The position numbers were made by a program, and so were the translations under genes. Shown in pieces: positions 52,869 through 61,835 of a stretch of 64,000 nucleotides of DNA. Positions within the stretch are counted from its first letter, which is position 1. The number at the start of each line of letters is the position of its first letter. The notes below the pieces were generated by a model. That model had not been told where the DNA came from. It searched no databases and saw only the letters and a list, made by a program, of their open reading frames with translations. The stretch comes from M3007 sp964550795 (GTDB lineage: Bacteria; Bacteroidota; Bacteroidia; Chitinophagales; Saprospiraceae), in the NCBI GenBank assembly GCA_964550795.1, contig CAZKBH010000003.1:62001-126000 (forward strand), read 5' to 3'.

Positions 52869-54299
52869 TCAAAGCCCCGTGTTGATGCGCAAGTAAAATC
52901 CGCCTTCGCCCAAGTCATTCCAGGTCCATTCAAAACGGAACGATTTGTCGTAATACAATACAAAATCCAGTCCCGGACCATAACCGTACAGCAAGCGATT
53001 GGCCAGCGGATTGGTGGCAGCGTAGTGTGGATCATTGGCCCAACCCAGGTCGTTGTTGAGGGCGAGATAGAGTTTTATGGGCATTTTTCGATATGCTTTT
53101 ACGGGCATGGCTCTGCCCAGATTGAATTGTCCATCAAATACCCGCCAGTGCCAGGACGTGCGCAAAACGCCAAAATCCAGTCCATCCACCACATAATAAT
53201 CGTAACCGCGCACCAGATTGCTGCCATAACCGAGGGCCTGATTGTTGCTCTGGGGCGGTTTGCGCCGGGGCAGGCTGGACCGAACTTTTCCGATGAGTTC
53301 AAGACTCAACCAATCGTTGAACGATATATATTGGTTCCATTCCGCAAAAGCCCGCAGGAGTTGTAAATCATCCGAAGGCAACAAACCGTTTTTGCGAATT
53401 TCGATAAATGCGCGCCAGCCCTTGAGCGGGTAGGGCCTGAAATCCCGGTAATCAAATGCCAGGGAATACACGGCACTGAAGTGACTTTGGCGGGTACTGC
53501 TTTCCAAAAAATAATCCGGGTTCAACACTTTGGCAATGGTGTCTGACACCCTGTTGTCGCGGTATTCCAGTGTAAATGCTTGACTGATAAAGAGTTTTGG
53601 TCGGGAAATAAGCGTCACGGAGGCCAGCGTCTGTTCCAACTGCCAAGATTCGCGCACCTTTAAAAAGTCGAGTTTATTGGCGGTGGTTTTATAAGAAAGC
53701 TCATGGGCGCGACTGTAAGAGATACTGGCTTCTAGGCCCAGGGTTCGGGTTCGGTTTAAGCCGGGGCTTCGGTACGCCAGTTCATAGCGATTGGTAAATC
53801 CGAATTGGAGCTTGGCTTTCAGGGCATCTGCACGTCCTGTGAGGTTGAGCTGGCTCCAATCGAGGCCATAATTCACGCGTTTGAACGAGCGGTCAAATTC
53901 ATTCCACCAAACGTTGAAATTTCGGTCAGAAAGGGAAAGTATCGGCACCGGATAGATGTACCAGCCTTCTGTAACTTTAACTTTAAGCTCCACACGCGCC
54001 GGACCAAGCCATTGATCCACATAAATGCTCGCTTCCGTAAAAATGCCGAGATTAAGCAAAAGGAGTCGGTTTCGCTCCAGGGCTGCCGGAAGTTCGGATT
54101 TGAGTATGGAATCGCCCGCCGCGAGTTTTAATTCTCGGAGAATTGTACCCGTTTTTGTTTTTTTATTCCCTGAAACCGTAATTTTTTCAACCACAACGAA
54201 GCCAGAAACAAGCGAATCTGCCTGCGCCGCAAGGATTGCTGGACAAAAGAAAAGGGGGATTAAAAATCGGAAAATTGGGGAGAATCGGAGGTTGGACAT
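52869..54299 (-). CDS. BamA/TamA-like outer-membrane protein
   Basis: 476 residues from ATG 54299. Signal peptide up to PAILAAQA. One POTRA-like domain (FVVVEKITVSGNKKTKTGTILRELKL ... about 35-115) is followed by a barrel domain with RGYDYYVVDG, the RGY-type loop motif of the Omp85 family, and the C-terminal GGFYLRINTGL. It is shorter than BamA (which has five POTRAs), so it is more like a single-POTRA Omp85 member of unknown partner. Lies 56 bases from the acyltransferase gene and may be co-transcribed. Confidence 0.8.
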   Translation of the reverse strand: MSNLRFSPIFRFLIPLFFCPAILAAQADSLVSGFVVVEKITVSGNKKTKTGTILRELKLAAGDSILKSELPAALERNRLLLLNLGIFTEASIYVDQWLGPARVELKVKVTEGWYIYPVPILSLSDRNFNVWWNEFDRSFKRVNYGLDWSQLNLTGRADALKAKLQFGFTNRYELAYRSPGLNRTRTLGLEASISYSRAHELSYKTTANKLDFLKVRESWQLEQTLASVTLISRPKLFISQAFTLEYRDNRVSDTIAKVLNPDYFLESSTRQSHFSAVYSLAFDYRDFRPYPLKGWRAFIEIRKNGLLPSDDLQLLRAFAEWNQYISFNDWLSLELIGKVRSSLPRRKPPQSNNQALGYGSNLVRGYDYYVVDGLDFGVLRTSWHWRVFDGQFNLGRAMPVKAYRKMPIKLYLALNNDLGWANDPHYAATNPLANRLLYGYGPGLDFVLYYDKSFRFEWTWNDLGEGGFYLRINTGL

Positions 54300-54344
54300 G
54301 CTGATGCTTGTCAAGACAAGGCGTGCTTGTTTTTTGGAAAATTC

Positions 54345-54929
54345 CTATGCCCGCACACATTTCTCAAGGGGCGAACAATTGTCGAGCAACAAATTGCCCC
54401 GGTATTTAAAAATAACTCCGGGCGCATAGTCCACTTCAAAAACCAACTCTGTTATATTGGTCTTTGGGCTCAGTTCAAACTCATATTGCCGCCAATCCGC
54501 GTGATCTATCAGGGGCGAGGAAGCCAAAAGCGCCCCTTTCCCTCCCCGTTCGGCATACCCGAAAATGCGCAGTCGAGTAGGTTTGTTGTAGCCTACATAC
54601 TTCGGCGCATGTGCGAGATAAATGGAAAAAGTGTAACAAGTGCCGCCCACCAGCGGCTCTGCCAGTCGCTGGCTGATGTCTTCGCGGGTACCATCTTCTC
54701 GTACAATCAGACCCAGGCAGGTTTTCCCGTCTTGGGGCTGGAACATGATATCCCAAGCCCCAGGCAGGAGGTCGGGCGTGCTGCCGAGATAACCTGCATG
54801 CCAGCCTTTTGGGCATTTACCGGTGCCCGGGGTATCTTCAAAGGACGGATTTCGGAAATAAATTTTCCCGGGTGGTTGCCCGACACTGCCGAGTAATGGC
54901 AGAATGGACAATAGTAGTTTCAACATCAT
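54345..54929 (-). CDS. Secreted protein with jelly-roll-like domain
   Basis: 194 residues from ATG 54929 (adjacent ATG codons and a TTG are alternatives). Signal peptide MMLKLLLSILPLLGSVG. The mature part has YFRNPSFEDTPGTGKCPKGWH and DISQRLAEPLVGGTCYTFSIYLAHA, a pattern of carbohydrate-binding-module-like jelly rolls seen in Bacteroidota surface proteins. No sorting domain. Probably a small periplasmic or outer-membrane-associated protein. Precedes the Omp85 gene by 45 bases. Confidence 0.7.
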   Translation of the reverse strand: MMLKLLLSILPLLGSVGQPPGKIYFRNPSFEDTPGTGKCPKGWHAGYLGSTPDLLPGAWDIMFQPQDGKTCLGLIVREDGTREDISQRLAEPLVGGTCYTFSIYLAHAPKYVGYNKPTRLRIFGYAERGGKGALLASSPLIDHADWRQYEFELSPKTNITELVFEVDYAPGVIFKYRGNLLLDNCSPLEKCVRA

Positions 54930-54991
54930 AATCAAAGTCGTTTCTGAAGGGCTTGGGCGGATGGGTTGATGGATGGTTGATGAGGTTTATA

Positions 54992-55070
54992 AGGTTGATA
55001 AGGTTTATGGAGGTTTATAGGGTTGATCAACGTTCATCAACCCTATAAACCACATAAACCTTATCAACCT
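54992..55070. repeat. Large inverted repeat made of tandem words
   Basis: Left arm 54992-55027 and right arm 55036-55070 are reverse complements except for one small indel, with an 8-nt loop. The arms consist of the words GGTTGATAA and GGTTTAT. A further run of the same words extends left to about 54958. It fills the spacer between the symporter stop and the jelly-roll gene and may act as a strong terminator. Confidence 0.8.
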
Positions 55071-55082
55071 CATCACCCTGGT

Positions 55083-56693
55083 TTACCAGAAAACAATATA
55101 CAAGGCCGCCAAAACGCCCAAAATAATCAACGCGCCGATGGCGAAAGTTGACGAAGTGCGGAACGCAGAAACGTCCACTTCCATTGCCTTGGGGTTGTTT
55201 TTGCTTTTAGGGTCGGCGAGGCTGATGATCGCCATGAGGCCTACCAAAATCAAAAACACCCAGCCCATTTGATCCAGGAACGGCATCTCCGGTTTCCAAG
55301 CTTTAAACAGCAAACCCAAGGGTATCGTGAGCAGTGCGGCCACCAATGCCGCATTGGCTGTGGCACGTTTCCAGAAAAAGCCCAGCAAGAAGATGGCCAC
55401 TACTCCCGGCGAGATCAATCCTGTGAACTCCTGGATAAACTGGAATCCCTGTTCCAATTTTTGCAGTTGGGGCGCCACCAGTACCGCTATCGCCATCGAA
55501 ATCACGATGACCCAACGACCCACCCGCACCTGTTTGGCCTCGCTGGCATTTTTATCCACGTACTTGTTGTAGAGGTCGAGCGTGAAAATGGTGGCGATGG
55601 AGTTGGCCTTACCTGCCAAGGAGGCTACAATGGCTGCTGTAAGTGCCGCGAATGAAAGTCCTTTCAAGCCGGGGCCAAGCAGGTTGAGCAATACTGGATA
55701 AGCTTTGTCAGGCTTGACTTCACCCGCAGCATTCAACATTTCTTGTTGAAACATCCCTTTTTGGTGCAATACATACGCTGCAATGCCCGGCAAAACCACA
55801 ATGATCGGCATGAGTAATTTCAAAAATGCTGCGAAAAGCAGGCCACTCCGAGCCGTCTCGATGTTGGCGCCCAGGGCGCGCTGGGTGATGTACTGATTAC
55901 AGCCCCAGTAATTGAGGTTGGCAATCCACATCGCACCGAACAGCACGGTCAAACCTGGCAGGTCCTTGTAGTACTTGTTCGATTCGTCAAAAATCATGTG
56001 AAAATGCCCCGGCGCCTGCTCGCGGATAAGCCCAAGGCCGACCATCGCGCCCTGTGTGCCAAACTGTTCGGCCACGAGGTTGAGGGCAAGATAGGTGGTA
56101 AACAAACCGCCCATCACCAGCACGGCCACCTGGATCACATCGGTGTAGCCAATCACCTTCATGCCACCCAGCGTGATAAAAATGGCGAAAACCGCAATGA
56201 AAATGGCGCAGAGGGTAAAACTAAAGCCCGAAATCGTACTCACCGCAATGGAGCCGAGGTAAAGAATCGAGGTCAGGTTCACAAAGACATAGACCAACAG
56301 CCAAAACACCGCCATCATCGTCGCCACCAGCGGACTATACCGTTTTTCGAGGAATTGCGGCATGGTGAAAATCCGGTTCTTGATGTAGCCGGGCATAAAA
56401 AAAACCGCCACCACAATCAGCGTGGCCGCAGCCATCCATTCGTAGGAAGCAATGGCCAGGCCCATGGCGAATCCCGAGCCGCTCATGCCGATAAACTGCT
56501 CCGCACTAATATTGGAGGCGATCAGCGATGCCCCGATGGCCCACCAGGTCAGTGAACCCTCCGCTAGAAAGAAATCGGTGGCCGTGTTTTCGCCCGACTT
56601 CTTTTTGAGGTAAATCCAGTAGCCATACCCCGAAACGATGAGAAAATAAAGAATGAAGACGGCATAATCCAAAGATTGTAAAGCAGAACCCAT
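55083..56693 (-). CDS. Sodium/solute symporter (SGLT-type)
   Basis: 536 residues with about 14 membrane helices. Early motifs TDFFLAEGSLTWWAIGASLIASNISAEQFIGMSGSG and the GCNQYITQRALGA segment are hallmarks of the SSS family (sodium:sugar and related cotransporters). The substrate is probably a sugar or sugar derivative. Followed by the inverted repeat and preceded by a long spacer with tRNA-Cys on the other strand. Confidence 0.9.
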   Translation of the reverse strand: MGSALQSLDYAVFILYFLIVSGYGYWIYLKKKSGENTATDFFLAEGSLTWWAIGASLIASNISAEQFIGMSGSGFAMGLAIASYEWMAAATLIVVAVFFMPGYIKNRIFTMPQFLEKRYSPLVATMMAVFWLLVYVFVNLTSILYLGSIAVSTISGFSFTLCAIFIAVFAIFITLGGMKVIGYTDVIQVAVLVMGGLFTTYLALNLVAEQFGTQGAMVGLGLIREQAPGHFHMIFDESNKYYKDLPGLTVLFGAMWIANLNYWGCNQYITQRALGANIETARSGLLFAAFLKLLMPIIVVLPGIAAYVLHQKGMFQQEMLNAAGEVKPDKAYPVLLNLLGPGLKGLSFAALTAAIVASLAGKANSIATIFTLDLYNKYVDKNASEAKQVRVGRWVIVISMAIAVLVAPQLQKLEQGFQFIQEFTGLISPGVVAIFLLGFFWKRATANAALVAALLTIPLGLLFKAWKPEMPFLDQMGWVFLILVGLMAIISLADPKSKNNPKAMEVDVSAFRTSSTFAIGALIILGVLAALYIVFW

Positions 56694-56972
56694 GAGTGTC
56701 CGGTTAAAAAGGTGAATTTAGGAACGGGTTATTATTCCCCCGTTCCTTAAAAGGTGGTGTGGTAATAAAAATGGGTCTGGCTAAGGCAGCCCAAATGTAG
56801 GAAGGCTTCTGAAAATCAACGGTTCAGGAGGATATTTCTTCCTCCAAATTGGATTTTGCTTCAAATAAGCGGTAAAACAGACCCAAATTCAAGAAAAATA
56901 AAAATCATCTGGCCCATTATTTGGTTTATTTCGGCGAAAACCCTTTTCTTTGCACCCGCTTTTAAGTGATAC

Positions 56973-57043
56973 GGTTTCCTGGCCGAGCGGTTAGGCACAG
57001 CTCTGCAAAAGCTGCTACAGCGGTTCGAATCCGCTGGAAACCT
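56973..57043 (+). tRNA. tRNA-Cys(GCA)
   Basis: 71 nt. Acceptor GGTTTCC pairs with GGAAACC, discriminator U, D-arm GCC...GGC, anticodon loop CTGCAAA (GCA) with stem CAGCT/AGCTG and T-arm CAGCGGTTCGAATCCGCTG. CCA is not encoded. A promoter-like TTG plus TTTCTTTG lies about 25-50 nt upstream. Confidence 0.95.
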
Positions 57044-57054
57044 CTCTCAATCAA

Positions 57055-57093
57055 CGGCTAATTTTCTGATGCGCAGAAAATTAGCCGTTTTCT
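57055..57093. terminator. Terminator shared by tRNA-Cys and the permease gene
   Basis: CGGCTAATTTTCTG (57055-57068) and its exact reverse complement (57074-57087) with a 5-nt loop, then TTTTC for the plus strand. The right arm contains the stop codon of the minus-strand permease gene (57081-57083). Confidence 0.8.
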
Positions 57094-58505
57094 TTTGCAA
57101 AACGTATCCGCGGATCTGCCCAGGCATACAATACATCCGCAAGCAGACTTCCCAAAATTGTCAACGTTGCGGCAATCATCATGATGGCAGAAAGTAAGGG
57201 AAGATCTTTCCCCAAATACGCCTCAAAAGTCTTGTTGCCCATTCCGGGGAATCCAAAAAGGGTCTCCACTACCAGGGATCCGGTAAAAACAGAGGGCAAA
57301 ACACTTGCAAACACCGTTATGATCGGGAAAAGGGCATTGCTCAAAGCGTGCTTCCAATAGACTTCTTCCTCCCCCACTCCCTTGGCACGGGCCGTCCGGA
57401 TATAATCTTGCCCCAAAGTGCCTAGCATCCCGCTGCGCATTTGCAGGGACAAAATGGCCACCGCGTGGAGGGTCAAGATGCTGATCGGGAGCACACATTT
57501 GGACGCGTTTGCTTGCCACCAATCTCCAAAATTGGTTACGCCGGGCCGCCAGGCATCTTGAATGTCAAAATAGACGGAAGGAATCGCCGTCTGCCCCCAA
57601 GCCGTATTCATAACCAGCATGATGAGCAGCCCGCCCAGCCAAAAAACGGGCATCGAATAGAGGAAAAACAAGACGCGTTTTCCCCACCGATCCAGCCAGC
57701 GATTTTTACGCCGCGCCATTTCTATGCCCAAGGGTACTGCAATCAGATAGGCCAAAAAAATAGCTAAAAAATTGATGCTCAAGCTGGTAAGCATACTTGC
57801 CTGCAAATCGGTCCAGACATCCATCTTGCGCCTGGTCAGACCCAAATCTCCTGTGACGAAGCCACTGAGCCATCGGTGATACTGATTATCAAATCCATGC
57901 CAATGCAGGGACGGGATAAGTAGTTTGGTGGGTGTTTTTTGCTGCTGCAAGGCCTGCGTGGCTTGATCCAACTGCAAAAATGCATTGCCGAGCGAGGGCG
58001 GCGCATCCGATATTTCAGCAGCCAAAACAGCAATGCGTTGCCTGCTGGAATCAACCAAGGCCAGTTTGTCGGCACGAATCAAAAAAGGAAGCTCGCCGCG
58101 CAAATGATCTCGTTGCGATATGGAGGCGGGTAAAGCTTCCACGGCGCGTACGGTTGCGGAAATGGCGGCATCATATTGTTGGACTGCGGGCCAGTTTCCG
58201 GTTTGTCCAATGAGTTTTTCCAGGCGCGCGCGTCGGTCGAGTGGGAAAATGCGCCAAAGGGTATCGGGGTAGGCTGCGGTTGTCAGCGAAAAATAAAAGT
58301 CTGGGTGGTCGAGACCGAGGCGGAGGGCATTGCTGCGGTATTGAATGGCTTGTTGAGCCGGATCAAGCGAAGGGTACAATTCCTCCCCGAACACGTTCAC
58401 CACTGGGTCGCCGGGTGCACATTTCCCAAGCCCAAAAGCGAGGAAAGAAATCACCATCAAGGTAGGCAATGCCAGTAGGCTACGACGAAGGAGGTATTTT
58501 AACAT
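57081..58505 (-). CDS. OppB-type ABC transporter permease with large periplasmic insert
   Basis: 474 residues. N-terminal MLKYLLRRSLLALPTLMVISFLAFGLGKCAPGDPV is the classical DppB/OppB start and the C-terminal part has the permease loop RTARAKGVGEEEVYWKHALSNALFPI (EAA motif) and five helices. Between helix 1 and the GDLGLTRR motif is a soluble insert of about 180 residues, where typical OppB (about 310 residues) has only about 70. It should import peptides or nickel-like substrates with a partner permease and ATPases, which are not in the window. tatC follows closely upstream. Confidence 0.87.
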   Translation of the reverse strand: MLKYLLRRSLLALPTLMVISFLAFGLGKCAPGDPVVNVFGEELYPSLDPAQQAIQYRSNALRLGLDHPDFYFSLTTAAYPDTLWRIFPLDRRARLEKLIGQTGNWPAVQQYDAAISATVRAVEALPASISQRDHLRGELPFLIRADKLALVDSSRQRIAVLAAEISDAPPSLGNAFLQLDQATQALQQQKTPTKLLIPSLHWHGFDNQYHRWLSGFVTGDLGLTRRKMDVWTDLQASMLTSLSINFLAIFLAYLIAVPLGIEMARRKNRWLDRWGKRVLFFLYSMPVFWLGGLLIMLVMNTAWGQTAIPSVYFDIQDAWRPGVTNFGDWWQANASKCVLPISILTLHAVAILSLQMRSGMLGTLGQDYIRTARAKGVGEEEVYWKHALSNALFPIITVFASVLPSVFTGSLVVETLFGFPGMGNKTFEAYLGKDLPLLSAIMMIAATLTILGSLLADVLYAWADPRIRFAKENG

Positions 58506-58517
58506 AACCGATTGGGC

Positions 58518-59390
58518 TTAGTCTTCATCTCGCACGATGAGTTCCCGGCTTTTTCGTTCCGCAGCAGCCATTTCTTTTTCCCGACGGCGTTCAACCCGCG
58601 CAACCACCAAAATACTCGCCTCGTACAAACCATACAGCGGGATGGTTACCATCGTCTGCGAAACCACATCCGGTGGGGTAATAATGGCGGCGACGATGAG
58701 GATAACCACAAGGGCCTGGCGGCGATTGGAACGCAAGAAAGCAGGCCCGATCAGACCAATTTTGGCCAGAAAATAGGCCAATATGGGCATTTCAAAGATT
58801 AAGCCAGTAGGCAAAGTAAACATCGTCATGTACGTCACATACGAATCCAGCGTAGGCGCTACCTCCAGACCGTCGAGGGTGTAACCGGCCAAAAAACTGA
58901 TCGAAAATGGGGCGATGATAAAGTAACCGAATGAGACGCCCGTCATAAAAAGAAGGGTGCAAATCGCTACGACCCCACGCACGGCTTTACGCTCCTGCTC
59001 AAGCAGGCCTGGGCTGATAAACCTCCAGAATTCCCAAAAAATATACGGGAAAGCCCCGATGATGCCAAGCCAAAAAGAGACGTACAAATGTTGCATCAAC
59101 ACCTCGCCCAATTGCCGCGTAATCAGGTCAAAAACAGGCGGCGTAAAACACATCGTTTCTCCCGCACCAGCCCAGTGCGAAAAGTCACAAAGCACCCGAT
59201 ATGTGATGAAATCGGCGTTTTTCGGGCCAAAAATGAGCGTGTTAAACACAAAGTCCTTGTTGACAAAACAGACAATTCCGACCACGGCAATTGCCAGCGC
59301 AGCACGCAGGAGGTGATTGCGCAATTCAGCAACGTGGTCAAAAAAGGTCATCTCATTTCGGTCGTGTTCGTGCTGTTGATCGAGCGGCAT
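58518..59390 (-). CDS. tatC: Sec-independent protein translocase TatC
   Basis: 290 residues with six membrane helices. Typical motifs are the N-terminal MTFFDHVAELRNHLLRA with the essential Glu, and FWEFWRFISPGLLEQERKAVRG, also containing a conserved Glu. With TatA/B it exports folded proteins with a twin-arginine signal. The C-terminal tail is long and charged. It is 12 bases upstream of the permease gene, suggesting an operon; no tatA is seen here. Confidence 0.95.
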   Translation of the reverse strand: MPLDQQHEHDRNEMTFFDHVAELRNHLLRAALAIAVVGIVCFVNKDFVFNTLIFGPKNADFITYRVLCDFSHWAGAGETMCFTPPVFDLITRQLGEVLMQHLYVSFWLGIIGAFPYIFWEFWRFISPGLLEQERKAVRGVVAICTLLFMTGVSFGYFIIAPFSISFLAGYTLDGLEVAPTLDSYVTYMTMFTLPTGLIFEMPILAYFLAKIGLIGPAFLRSNRRQALVVILIVAAIITPPDVVSQTMVTIPLYGLYEASILVVARVERRREKEMAAAERKSRELIVRDED

Positions 59391-59428
59391 GTGGCTTGTA
59401 TTTGAAAATAGTGGGTCGTTTGACCCGG

Positions 59429-59436
59429 CAAATGTA
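59429..59436 (-). promoter_or_regulatory. -7 element TACATTTG for tatC
   Basis: Perfect TAnnTTTG match on the minus strand, 38 nt before the tatC ATG. No TTG at the ideal distance. Confidence 0.5.
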
Positions 59437-59595
59437 AAAAGTTAAGTACCCATGCATGTAAAAACAAAAAAAACAATCGTCTGGCTGCATGTATTTGCCC
59501 AAAAACAGAAGCCCAAAAACAAGTAGCGGGTCTTCCTGTTTGTACCTTTCGCACGCTAATCTGAAACCGTCTCGCGAAACCAAAACCACGCATCT

Positions 59596-60600
59596 ATGCA
59601 AACTTTCAGCATTCAAATGGTACTCTTCGCGCTGGCCATTTCCAGTTGCCAGGGACAAAACAACAAACTTGTTATGATGAACGACCTCAAAGCATCCAAC
59701 CCTCTGCTCTGCGACGTTGAAACAGGGGCCTGTGAAACCCCCGGATTGGCCGGAACCGCCGATGAGATCCATTTAGCTGCTAGCCCTAAACCAGTACAAA
59801 TCCTCTACTTCACTGACCCCATTTGTTCCTCTTGTTGGGGCATTGAACCCCAGCTTCGTCGGCTGAAGCTGGAATACGGCGCGTTGCTGAACATTGAATA
59901 CCGAATGGGTGGGCTGTTGCCTTCCTGGGATGTGTACAACAGTGGCAGTATCAGTAAACCCTCCGATGTGGCGCATCACTGGGACGAGGTGAGTCTGCAT
60001 TACGAAATGCCCATTGATGGCGATGTGTGGCTGGAAGATCCCTTGCCGTCCTCGTATCCGCCTTCCATCGCGTTCAAAGCGGCTCAAATGCAGGACGAAA
60101 AAAAAGCCATTCAATTCCTGCGCAGGATTCGGGAAATGGTCTTTATGGAAAAGAAAAACATCACAAAATGGGAGCATTTGGAAGCCGCAGCCAAACAAGT
60201 GGGCCTCGATGCCGTGAAAATGAAAGCAGATTTTGAAGGCGAGGCAAAGGCGCTTTTTCAGAAAGACCTGGATCTGGCGCAGAGCCTGAACGTACGCAGT
60301 TTCCCGACCATGATTTTCAGCGATGCCGATCAGCAAAGGCTGGTATTAAAAGGTGTCAGACCGTATGAGCAGTTTGAGCAGACTTTGCTGGCGTTACATC
60401 CAAACGCGCTAAAAAACGCCTATAATACAACACCCGAAGCGCTTTTTGCACAATATCCGACCCTGACCAACAAGGAGTTTGAAGTGCTGGCGGGCGTTTC
60501 CAAAGAAACTGCGGAAAAGACCCTGGCCGAACTTTTGGCCCGGCATAAATTAGCGCAATATCAAAGCAAAAACGGGGTGCTTTGGAAGAAAGTGGATTAA
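59596..60600 (+). CDS. DsbA-family thiol protein (FrnE-like) with extra C-terminal domain
   Basis: 334 residues. An N-terminal lipobox-like SSC (Cys18) suggests export; a start at MMNDLKA (59674) would make it cytoplasmic. The thioredoxin-like fold has DPICSSCWGIEP (Cys77, Cys80) and the cis-proline loop SFPTMIFSD, as in DsbA/FrnE-type proteins. A C-terminal extension of about 65 residues (KNAYNTTPEALFAQYPTLTNKEFEVLAG ... NGVLWKKVD) looks like a small winged helix. It could act in oxidative folding or as a protease adapter of the SpxH type. Confidence 0.82.
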   Translation: MQTFSIQMVLFALAISSCQGQNNKLVMMNDLKASNPLLCDVETGACETPGLAGTADEIHLAASPKPVQILYFTDPICSSCWGIEPQLRRLKLEYGALLNIEYRMGGLLPSWDVYNSGSISKPSDVAHHWDEVSLHYEMPIDGDVWLEDPLPSSYPPSIAFKAAQMQDEKKAIQFLRRIREMVFMEKKNITKWEHLEAAAKQVGLDAVKMKADFEGEAKALFQKDLDLAQSLNVRSFPTMIFSDADQQRLVLKGVRPYEQFEQTLLALHPNALKNAYNTTPEALFAQYPTLTNKEFEVLAGVSKETAEKTLAELLARHKLAQYQSKNGVLWKKVD

Positions 60601-60626
60601 GCGCACATTTGCCGTGTGTCTAAAAT

Positions 60627-61802
60627 CTAAATCCCCCTTCGCTTCACTTCTTCCCGAACCAATTTCAATTCTCGTCCCGCATCGCCCGTCACGGAAGTAT
60701 TTTCCTGGGCACGGCGAATCAGGTACGGAATCACTTCTTTCACCTGGCCGTAAGGAAGGTATTTCGCCACGCGGAACCCGGCTTTTGCGAGGTTAAACGT
60801 CAGGTTGTCGCTCATGCCGTAGAGTTGGCTGAACAGGGTGTTCGGGTGGTTCTTCGCCAGCCCTTTTTTTTCCATGAGTTCAACTTGCAGCATGTTGCTG
60901 TGCGCATTGTGGCTGGCATTGCAAACGGCCATTGTGTCGAGGTGGTCAATGCAGAACCGCAGTGCAGTGTTGTAAAGATCGTCGGTAGCTACTTTATCGG
61001 CATTGATGGGGTCGGGATAATTCATTTCCTGGGCCCGGGCGCGTTCTTTTTCCATGTAGGCGCCGCGCACAAGTTTCGCCCCGAGCAGGAAGCCTTCTTT
61101 TTGGGCGCGATCGTAGCTCTCGGTGAGGAACTGAAGTCGGTCGTGGCGATAAAATTGAAAGGTATTGTACACGACGACCTGTTTTTTGTTGTACCGGCGC
61201 ATCATGAGCCAAACCAGGTGGTCAATCGAATCCTGAATCCAGCTTTCTTCTGCATCAATAAACACCGCCACGTTCTTTTTGGAGGCATGGTAGCAAATGG
61301 CGTCGAGGCGTTTGAGGGCGTTGCGGTATTCCGATACTTCTTCTTTGGTAAGCGTTTCAGCGGATTGAATCCGTTCCAGCAGGTTAAACCGCATCAAACC
61401 CGTCACTTTTGTACTGATGACCGGGATACTTTTGACAGAACGGTTCGCGAAATCAATGGCCCGGATATTCTCGTTCATCGTATGGTTGAAATCGAGTTCC
61501 GTCTCCTTGGCTTCCGCACCATAATCGAGAATGGTGAGGGTATTGTGCTCGGCAAGTCGTTCAATGCTGGGCTGGCTATCCAAAAGGGTGGTTCCGCCCA
61601 CGAATTGTGAAAAAACCGTTTTTCGCACCGCCCATTCAGCGGGTGGAATCCCGTTTTCCACGGCCCAAAGTGCCAGCGCTGAGCCGTACTTGACGAGCAA
61701 GGGCTTGTTCATCATGCTGAACAGCCAGGCGGTTTTTTTAAGTTCTTTGTCCGAAAGGTGGGCAAAGGCAATTTCTGTATTTGAAAAATCAATGTTGGGC
61801 AT
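60627..61802 (-). CDS. putA: Proline dehydrogenase
   Basis: 391 residues, the monofunctional proline dehydrogenase domain (TIM barrel). It oxidises proline to pyrroline-5-carboxylate with FAD. Motifs: VTGLMRFNLLERI, VFIDAEESWIQDSIDHLV, LVRGAYMEKERARA and GVSDNLTFNLAKAG-like (YGMSDNLTFNLAKAGFRVAKYLPYGQVKEVIPYLIRRAQENT) near the C-terminus, which binds FAD and substrate. The P5C dehydrogenase partner is not in the window. Confidence 0.95.
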   Translation of the reverse strand: MPNIDFSNTEIAFAHLSDKELKKTAWLFSMMNKPLLVKYGSALALWAVENGIPPAEWAVRKTVFSQFVGGTTLLDSQPSIERLAEHNTLTILDYGAEAKETELDFNHTMNENIRAIDFANRSVKSIPVISTKVTGLMRFNLLERIQSAETLTKEEVSEYRNALKRLDAICYHASKKNVAVFIDAEESWIQDSIDHLVWLMMRRYNKKQVVVYNTFQFYRHDRLQFLTESYDRAQKEGFLLGAKLVRGAYMEKERARAQEMNYPDPINADKVATDDLYNTALRFCIDHLDTMAVCNASHNAHSNMLQVELMEKKGLAKNHPNTLFSQLYGMSDNLTFNLAKAGFRVAKYLPYGQVKEVIPYLIRRAQENTSVTGDAGRELKLVREEVKRRGI

Positions 61803-61835
61803 AGAGAATGGTCGTGAAACGTTTTTCGGTTTGAT

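Noticed and set aside
56973..57043. Integration site of a genomic island at tRNA-Cys
   Set aside because: No integrase gene and no repeat of the tRNA 3' end nearby.
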